Positions 6,401-11,010 of a DNA stretch of 11,010 bases are shown piece by piece. Source of the DNA: an uncultured delta proteobacterium (GTDB taxonomy: Bacteria > Myxococcota_A > Bradymonadia > REDH01); NCBI GenBank assembly GCA_903873545.1, contig CAIQPA010000117.1, forward strand, positions 1 to 11,010. Reading direction: 5' to 3'. The notes under the pieces are model-generated. The model was given only the letters and a program-made list of their open reading frames with translations, did no database searches and was not told where the DNA came from. Positions within the stretch are counted from its first letter, which is position 1. The number at the start of each line of letters is the position of its first letter. The translations under genes were made by a program, and so were the position numbers.

Positions 6401-7318
6401 ATGAATACACCGAACATCGACTACCATCTCCTGCGCTGTTTTGATGCCTTGCTGCGGGACCAGAGCGTCTCCAAGGCCGCGCGTCGGGTAGGCCTCAGCC
6501 AGCCCGCCATGAGTCATGCGCTCGCTCGATTGCGTGAGATGCTCGGTGACCCGCTGCTGGTTCGCTCGGGCCGCGAGATGATGCTGACGCCGCGTGCCAT
6601 CGAGCTGGCGGAGCCGTTGCGGCTTGCGCTGGAGGGGCTGGAGCGGGTGACACGGACCGAGCCGGCCTTCGACCCCGCGGAGGCGCGGCTGCGGTTCGTG
6701 GTGCAGGCCTCGGATGGTGCTGCGCTGTCGCTGCTGCCGGCGGTGGTGGCGGAGGTACAGCGGCTGGCGCCCGGCGTGGAGCTGTCGGTGCGGTCGCTGG
6801 GCGACAACCTCTGCCTGGAGCCGCTCGACAAGGGCGAGGTGGATGTGGCGCTGGCGATGGGGCGCATCGACCGGCTGCCGGACCGGCTCTTTCGGACGCT
6901 GCTGCTGCCGGAGCGGTTCTGCTGCGTGGTACGGGCGAATCACCCGGAGGTGCGGGGCGAGCGGCTCGAGCTCGATGCCTTCTTGCGTATGCGCCACCTG
7001 GTGGTGACCCCTGCGGGTGGCTGGACCGGCGCCGTAGATGAGGTGCTGGCGCAGCATGGCTTGGAGCGGCGGATCGCCATGAGCGTTCCCCACTTTCTGG
7101 TAGCGCCGGCGGTGGTGGCGAAGTCGGACATGGTGCTGACGACGGTGGAGCGGATCGCGCTCAAGTATGCCGGCGTCTACGGGCTGAAGGTGGTTGCGCC
7201 GCCGATCGAGCTGCCGGAGTTTTCGACGGCGCTGGTCTGGCATGAGCGGACGCACCAGGGGGCTGCCTATCGGTGGTTGCGCGGTCTGTTTGCCACGGTG
7301 GCAAAACAGGTGCGATAA
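6401..7318 (+). CDS. LysR-family transcriptional regulator
   Basis: The 305 residues have the LysR layout. An N-terminal winged helix-turn-helix (about 5-65) includes LLRCFDALLRDQSVSKAARR and the recognition segment LSQPAMSHALARLRE. LGDPLLVRSGREMMLTPRA follows, then a linker helix (about 67-85) and a periplasmic-binding-protein-like effector domain (about 90-305). LysR proteins bind as tetramers, often to T-N11-A dyads, and typically control the divergent gene and themselves. Here the divergent unit is the small membrane protein plus YceI, and an acylase gene follows 37 nt downstream. No good ribosome site precedes the ATG (only GGAA 2 nt away), so translation may be weak or the message leaderless. 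The effector cannot be deduced from sequence. Confidence 0.93.
   Translation: MNTPNIDYHLLRCFDALLRDQSVSKAARRVGLSQPAMSHALARLREMLGDPLLVRSGREMMLTPRAIELAEPLRLALEGLERVTRTEPAFDPAEARLRFVVQASDGAALSLLPAVVAEVQRLAPGVELSVRSLGDNLCLEPLDKGEVDVALAMGRIDRLPDRLFRTLLLPERFCCVVRANHPEVRGERLELDAFLRMRHLVVTPAGGWTGAVDEVLAQHGLERRIAMSVPHFLVAPAVVAKSDMVLTTVERIALKYAGVYGLKVVAPPIELPEFSTALVWHERTHQGAAYRWLRGLFATVAKQVR
7286..7309. promoter_or_regulatory. Strong dyad with T-N11-A core ahead of the acylase gene (candidate LysR box)
   Basis: The left arm CTGTTTGCCAC (7286-7296) and right arm GTGGCAAAACAG (7298-7309) are complementary around the single base 7297, with one extra A in the right arm. The inner 17 bp (7289-7305) are a perfect inverted repeat. 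Within it T7291 and A7303 give the T-N11-A form typical of LysR binding sites. It lies in the last codons of the LysR gene, 46 nt before the acylase ATG. No T-run follows on either strand, so it is not an intrinsic terminator. The symmetry is seen directly; operator function is inferred. Confidence 0.5.
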
Positions 7319-7355
7319 GGGCGAATGGTAGAGGTCCTGTGGACGGGAGTTTGCG

Positions 7356-10076
7356 ATGAAGAGCATGTCGAAGTGGAGTCTGGTTTCTGCGCTGGCGCTG
7401 CTGGCGGTGGCCTGTTCGGACGACAAGAAGGAGAGCGCGGCCGACACGGGCGGCAGCGGCGACACCTCGGATTCGGGTGGTTCGGGCAGCGGTGATACGT
7501 CGGGCGGCGACAGCGGTAGCGGCGACACCGATGGCAGCGGCGCTCTCGAAGGTGTCTCGATCCCCGGGCTATCGGGCGAGTTAACCGCCAGCTTCGATGC
7601 GCTCGGCGTGTTGCACCTGCTCTGCGCGACCGACGAGGACTGCGCGGCTGGCCTGGGCTACTTTCATGCCCGCGACCGGTTTGAGCAGATGGACCTGCGC
7701 CGCCGCGTGACGACGGGCCGGGTTTCGCAGCTGGTGGGTGCGGCGGCCATCGAGGTCGACAAGCGGAACCGGGTCACCTTCATGACGCGGGACGGGCGCT
7801 ACCTGGAGGATGCGATTCTTGAGAACGCCTCGCCCAAGTCGGTGGCGATTCTGGAGGCCTACGCCAACGGCGTGAATGCGTGGCTGGCCGACATGCGTGC
7901 GGGCCGGAACGGGGCGGTGCTCTCGGAGGAGTACAGCTTCGCGCTGGTGCGTGAAGAGAACATCCCGGACTGGGAGCCGAAGGACACGGTCTCGTCGGTC
8001 ATCGCGCTGGCAGACAGCCTGACCAACTCGGGGCGGGACGACCTAGCAATCTCGGACTACATCGCCGGACTTGGCGAGGAGCTGGCCTATGAGGTGGTGG
8101 GGCCGTGGAGCCTCGACCCGACGGTCATCGCGCCCGACTATGCGCCGGCAGGCCGCGGTTCGCTGGTGCTTCCCCGGACGGGCAAGGCGCCCGACTATGG
8201 CCCCTGGCGGAGTGTCATGGCGAGCGCCTTGGGTGAGCCCGGCTATGTGCCGGCGACGCTGCAGACCTCGATCAAGGGGTCGAACAACTGGGTGGTGTCG
8301 GGGACGCGGACGGCGAGCGGCAATGCGCTGTTGGCGAATGACCCCCACCTGACGCTCTCGAACCCGGCCATCTGGTATATCGCGACGGTGGATTCGAAGT
8401 CGCGGGGCACGGGCAGTTGGCATGCGGGCGGCATGAGCTTTGCCGGTCTGCCGCTCTTCCTCATCGGTCAGAACGAGCGGGTCGCCTGGGGCGCCACGAC
8501 CACCTACTACGACATGGCGGATGCCTACCTTGAGACCATCTCTGCGGACGGCGACGGCGTTGTCTTCAACGGCGAGACGGTCCCCTTCATCACGGTCAAT
8601 CACACCTTCGAGGTGGCCAATGCGGTGACCGGTGTGCTCGAGCCGCAGGTGGTGCCGCTCAAGATTGTGCCCCACCACGGGCCGGTGCTGTCGCTCGACA
8701 CGGCGGCCGGCAAGGCGGTGTCGCTCCGCTGGACGGGCAACGACATGACGACCGACATCAACTTCCTGACCGACCTGAACTTTTCGAACAACATCGCCGA
8801 GGCGAAGGTGGCGATCTCGCAGGCGACGAGCGTGGGGCAGAACTGGGTGGTGATTGATGCGGAGAACAACATCGGCTGGTTCCCGCTGAGCCGCGTTCCG
8901 CTGCGTCCGTGGGCGAGCCGCTCGCTCTCGCCCTGGGCTGCGCTGCCCGGCGATGGCAGCGCGGAGTGGCAGGGCTTCTATGCCTACGACGACCTGCCGC
9001 AGGCGCTCAACCCGGTCGCAGGTTATGTGGTCACGGCGAACAACGACATGACGGGTGCGCTGGCCGATGGCGATGCGACCAACGATGGCTACTCGCCGCT
9101 GCAGAGCTCGAGCGATTTCGGCTTCCGCGCCAGCCGGATCAAGGCGCTCGTTGAGGCGGGTGGGAACACCCACACGAAGACAACGATGAACACCATCGCA
9201 GCCGATACCTACATGTTGGCGGCCGACATGCTGCTGCCTGCGCTCTTTGAGGCTGCTGCTGCTGCGACCCTCGATGCGACGCAGAGCGACCTGGTTGCTC
9301 GTCTGACGGCGTGGGACCGCACCTGCCCGACCGGGCTTGCGAGCTCGGATGCAGCAGGCGCTGCGTCGGACGATGCGGCAGCCCGTGAGGCGGCGGTGGC
9401 CTGCATGATCTTCCACCAGTACCTGCAGACGGCGACCGAGCTGACCTTCGACGATGAGGCGAATGCGAACAGCTATGCGACGGGCACGGGCACGGCCTGG
9501 CCGGTGAAGGCTCCCGTCATGACGCTGCTCCGGCTGGTGTCGCAGCCCGGCACCTTCGCTGCTGCCCGGAACTACTGGGACGATGTGTCGACGGCGGCGA
9601 CGACCGAGACGCAGGGCGAGACGCTCGTGCGTGCGCTGACGGCGTCGGCAGACAAGCTGGCGAGGGCCTTCGATTCGGCCGACGCCGAGAGCTGGCTGTG
9701 GGGCCGCAAGCATGTGCTGAAGATGCCCGCTGACCTCTTCAGTTCGTTTGGCATCTCCACCTACGACAACGGCCCCTATGCCAACGATGGCGGCTTTGCG
9801 ACGGTGGATGTGGCCAACCCGGATTCGGCCCGGACCGGGGACTTCTCGCACACTGCGGGCCCCTCGATGCGGATGCAGTGCGAGGCCGACCCTGTCTCCT
9901 CGACGGTGAGCTGCCAGTACCAGCTGCCGGGCGGGCAGAGCCAGCACCGGACCTCGCCGAACTACGAAGACCACCTGCCGCTCTGGCTGAGCAACACGCC
10001 GCGCGACCTGAACATGTCTGTGGCCCCGATCGAGGCGGCGACCATCTCGCTTGTGCCTGTACGCCCCGCCCGTTGA
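7356..10076 (+). CDS. Penicillin-acylase-family (S45, Ntn-hydrolase) lipoprotein
   Basis: The 906 residues begin with a lipoprotein signal (LLAVAC, acylated Cys20) and Ser at +2, which favours outer-membrane sorting. A Ser/Gly/Asp/Thr linker (about 27-62) with three SGDT units follows. The rest is a penicillin-acylase-type precursor: alpha-chain region with GLGYFHARDRFEQMDLRRR (about 100-118), autocleavage at KG|SNNW making Ser309 the beta-chain nucleophile, SGTRTASGNALLANDPH directly after, and VTANNDMTG (N562/N563), where the family's oxyanion Asn lies. Members hydrolyse amides: beta-lactam side chains, acyl-homoserine lactones, or cyclic lipopeptides. Which applies here is unknown. The linker accounts for part of the length above the usual 750-850 residues. 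GGGAG at 7345-7349 lies 6 nt before the ATG. It follows the LysR gene by 37 nt, so co-transcription or control through the 7286-7309 dyad is plausible. Confidence 0.92.
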   Translation: MKSMSKWSLVSALALLAVACSDDKKESAADTGGSGDTSDSGGSGSGDTSGGDSGSGDTDGSGALEGVSIPGLSGELTASFDALGVLHLLCATDEDCAAGLGYFHARDRFEQMDLRRRVTTGRVSQLVGAAAIEVDKRNRVTFMTRDGRYLEDAILENASPKSVAILEAYANGVNAWLADMRAGRNGAVLSEEYSFALVREENIPDWEPKDTVSSVIALADSLTNSGRDDLAISDYIAGLGEELAYEVVGPWSLDPTVIAPDYAPAGRGSLVLPRTGKAPDYGPWRSVMASALGEPGYVPATLQTSIKGSNNWVVSGTRTASGNALLANDPHLTLSNPAIWYIATVDSKSRGTGSWHAGGMSFAGLPLFLIGQNERVAWGATTTYYDMADAYLETISADGDGVVFNGETVPFITVNHTFEVANAVTGVLEPQVVPLKIVPHHGPVLSLDTAAGKAVSLRWTGNDMTTDINFLTDLNFSNNIAEAKVAISQATSVGQNWVVIDAENNIGWFPLSRVPLRPWASRSLSPWAALPGDGSAEWQGFYAYDDLPQALNPVAGYVVTANNDMTGALADGDATNDGYSPLQSSSDFGFRASRIKALVEAGGNTHTKTTMNTIAADTYMLAADMLLPALFEAAAAATLDATQSDLVARLTAWDRTCPTGLASSDAAGAASDDAAAREAAVACMIFHQYLQTATELTFDDEANANSYATGTGTAWPVKAPVMTLLRLVSQPGTFAAARNYWDDVSTAATTETQGETLVRALTASADKLARAFDSADAESWLWGRKHVLKMPADLFSSFGISTYDNGPYANDGGFATVDVANPDSARTGDFSHTAGPSMRMQCEADPVSSTVSCQYQLPGGQSQHRTSPNYEDHLPLWLSNTPRDLNMSVAPIEAATISLVPVRPAR
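7440..7543 (+). repeat. Low-complexity Ser/Gly/Asp/Thr linker coding repeat
   Basis: Imperfect units built from GGCAGCGGCGACACC-like blocks encode SGDT three times (residues 34-37, 45-48, 55-58) in a Gly/Ser/Asp-rich spacer after the lipid-anchored Cys. It probably holds the enzyme away from the membrane. The synonymous codons differ between units (GACACC, GATACG), so it is not a recent perfect expansion. Confidence 0.7.
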
Positions 10077-10197
10077 TTCCCCGTCCCGAGAGCTGGCGCC
10101 ATTGAAGATGTCGATTCCATCGGCGAGGACTATCCTGAGCGCACGCCGGGCGCGCAGCGGGTGGTTTACCGCATTTGCCCGCGCAGGTTCCGCCCCA
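10077..10197 (+). other. Intergenic interval before the surface-protein gene
   Basis: These 121 bp separate the acylase stop from the chosen start of the next gene. I see no hairpin with a T-run and no convincing -35/-10 pair. A GCGGG/CCCGC pairing (about 10158-10182) is weak. The surface-protein reading frame stays open back to 10051, but the translated interval is Arg/Ser-rich and precedes a proper signal peptide, so it is treated as non-coding. Confidence 0.5.
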
Positions 10198-10995
10198 ATG
10201 TCCAGGTTTCTCATGCGTCAGATCCTCTTTGCGCTCTCTGCATTTTTCGCGCTCACTGCAGCAGCGTCTCCTGCAGCTGCCCGTCCCTTTCGCGAGCAGC
10301 AGCTGCCCGCCGGCGCGGCGCTCGGCTGCAACGGCTGTCACAACGGCGACCAGCTCAACCCCTTTGGACTGGCGATGGAGTCGGGCTTCCTATCGGCCGG
10401 TGCCTTGAGTTCGGCTGATGTGCTTTGGGGGCCGGAACTGGCGGCGCTCGACAGCGACGGCGACGGCGCGACGAATGGCCAGGAGCTGGGCGACCCAGAG
10501 GGCACATGGTTGCCCGGAGATCCCGCGCCCGTCAGCTTCTCCTTTCCAGGCTTTGCGACCTGTGACGAGCTTCCGACGGCGGAGCGGAGCTGCGGTCGGT
10601 GCCGCGGCACTGCGACGGGGGTTCAGCGCTGCCCGAGTATCTGCGGCGACGGCATCTTGGCCGACGGCGCTGGCGAGTACTGCGATGGCGCCGACCTTGG
10701 CGGCAACAGCTGCGCATCGCTTGGCTATCTGTCGGGCGAGGTGAGCTGCCGGGCGACCTGCACAGTGGATGCGTCGGCCTGTTCGCGTGCAGAGGCCGAT
10801 GCGGGGAGCGATGCATCGGGCTCTGCCGACACGGGGAGCGAGGCGGATGCGGGCGAGGGCAGTGATGACACCTCGCCCGTGGAGACGAGCGTGACGCAGC
10901 CGGGCGGATGTGCCGCAGGTGGTGGTTCCGCAGCGGGCTTCGGGCTGCTGCTGGTGGCCGCGCTGGCGAGCCGTCGCAGGTTTCGGGCGGTCTGA
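10198..10995 (+). CDS. Temptin-like CxxCH surface protein with MYXO-CTERM sorting tail
   Basis: The 265-residue precursor starts with a signal peptide (MSRFLMRQ, hydrophobic core, cleavage near SPAAA). Next come a c-type haem-like C44-N-G-C47-H48 motif and NPFGLAMESGF. A calcium-binding-type D85-S-D-G-D-G loop follows, running into ATNGQELGDPEGTW. The NPFG...DSDGDG-TNGQELGDP order matches the temptin-like domain found in animals and in myxobacterial exported proteins. A Cys-rich CGDGI...GEYCDG...C...C repeat follows, then an Asp/Ser/Gly-rich linker. The tail has a Gly-Cys pair (C238), a hydrophobic helix and Arg-Arg-Arg, the MYXO-CTERM signal known to be processed for surface display by myxosortases. 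The start could also be 10213 (AGG 6 nt upstream) with little change to the signal peptide. Haem binding and partners are unproven. Confidence 0.85.
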   Translation: MSRFLMRQILFALSAFFALTAAASPAAARPFREQQLPAGAALGCNGCHNGDQLNPFGLAMESGFLSAGALSSADVLWGPELAALDSDGDGATNGQELGDPEGTWLPGDPAPVSFSFPGFATCDELPTAERSCGRCRGTATGVQRCPSICGDGILADGAGEYCDGADLGGNSCASLGYLSGEVSCRATCTVDASACSRAEADAGSDASGSADTGSEADAGEGSDDTSPVETSVTQPGGCAAGGGSAAGFGLLLVAALASRRRFRAV

Positions 10996-11010
10996 CCGCG
11001 GGAAGTTTGC

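Noticed and set aside
10160..10190. Sigma-54 promoter (TGG...TTGC) before the surface-protein gene
   Set aside because: TGG and TTGC are present, but the spacing is off by two bases from the -24/-12 form.
10051..10197. Longer start for the surface protein overlapping the acylase end
   Set aside because: It would bury the signal peptide about 50 residues inside the protein, and the added segment is Arg/Ser/Ala-rich without features.
8043..10214. A 723-codon open frame on the minus strand opposite the acylase gene
   Set aside because: It is also Arg/His/Gly-rich with no recognisable motif or signal peptide. The plus strand codes for a complete penicillin-acylase-type protein.
1..11010. Mobile element, prophage, CRISPR or defence island
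   Set aside because: No transposase, integrase, phage, tRNA attachment site, spaced direct-repeat array or known defence domain was seen on either strand.

Overview
The window is about 11 kb of GC-rich DNA. It is densely coded and shows no RNA gene, CRISPR array, insertion sequence or integrase. A cytochrome-like surface protein ends in a MYXO-CTERM-type tail (Gly-Cys, hydrophobic stretch, Arg cluster). There is also a eukaryote-like Ser/Thr receptor kinase, and Ser/Gly/Asp/Thr-rich linkers occur on exported proteins. Together these point to Myxococcota or the related Bradymonadota, that is, a 'deltaproteobacterium' in the old sense. The species cannot be named from this sequence.

Region 1 (1-5365, + strand) reads as one tightly packed gene string: the C-terminal part of an M28 zinc aminopeptidase (5' end outside the window), an ALDH7-type aldehyde dehydrogenase (2-nt gap), a CHASE-domain receptor Ser/Thr kinase (0-nt gap, TAAATG), a 65-residue tail-anchored protein (69-nt gap carrying a strong GC hairpin) and a PHP-type histidinol-phosphatase-like enzyme (1-nt overlap, TGATG). 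The first two fit peptide and lysine catabolism. The kinase is a transmembrane sensor translationally joined to the dehydrogenase. The last pair looks like a coupled module.

Region 2 (5373-6299, - strand) converges on region 1 with only 7 nt between stop codons. It holds a small membrane protein with a Gly-Ser hexanucleotide repeat at its end, followed by a secreted YceI-family lipid-binding protein. The pair is transcribed divergently from a LysR regulator across a 101-bp AT-richer interval. That interval carries a perfect ATTTGCAAAT palindrome and a good minus-strand promoter.

Region 3 (6401-10995, + strand) holds the LysR regulator, a large penicillin-acylase-family lipoprotein (37-nt gap) and a temptin-like CxxCH surface protein with a MYXO-CTERM tail. 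A strong dyad with a T-N11-A core, the usual LysR-box form, lies in the last codons of the LysR gene just ahead of the acylase. It suggests that this regulator may control the acylase as well as the divergent YceI pair.

No clearly new defence or mobile system is visible. The most notable items are the ALDH7/CHASE-kinase coupling, the dyad before the acylase, a local codon-usage and GC shift at the 3' end of the ALDH gene, and the tail-anchored protein/PHP phosphatase pair.
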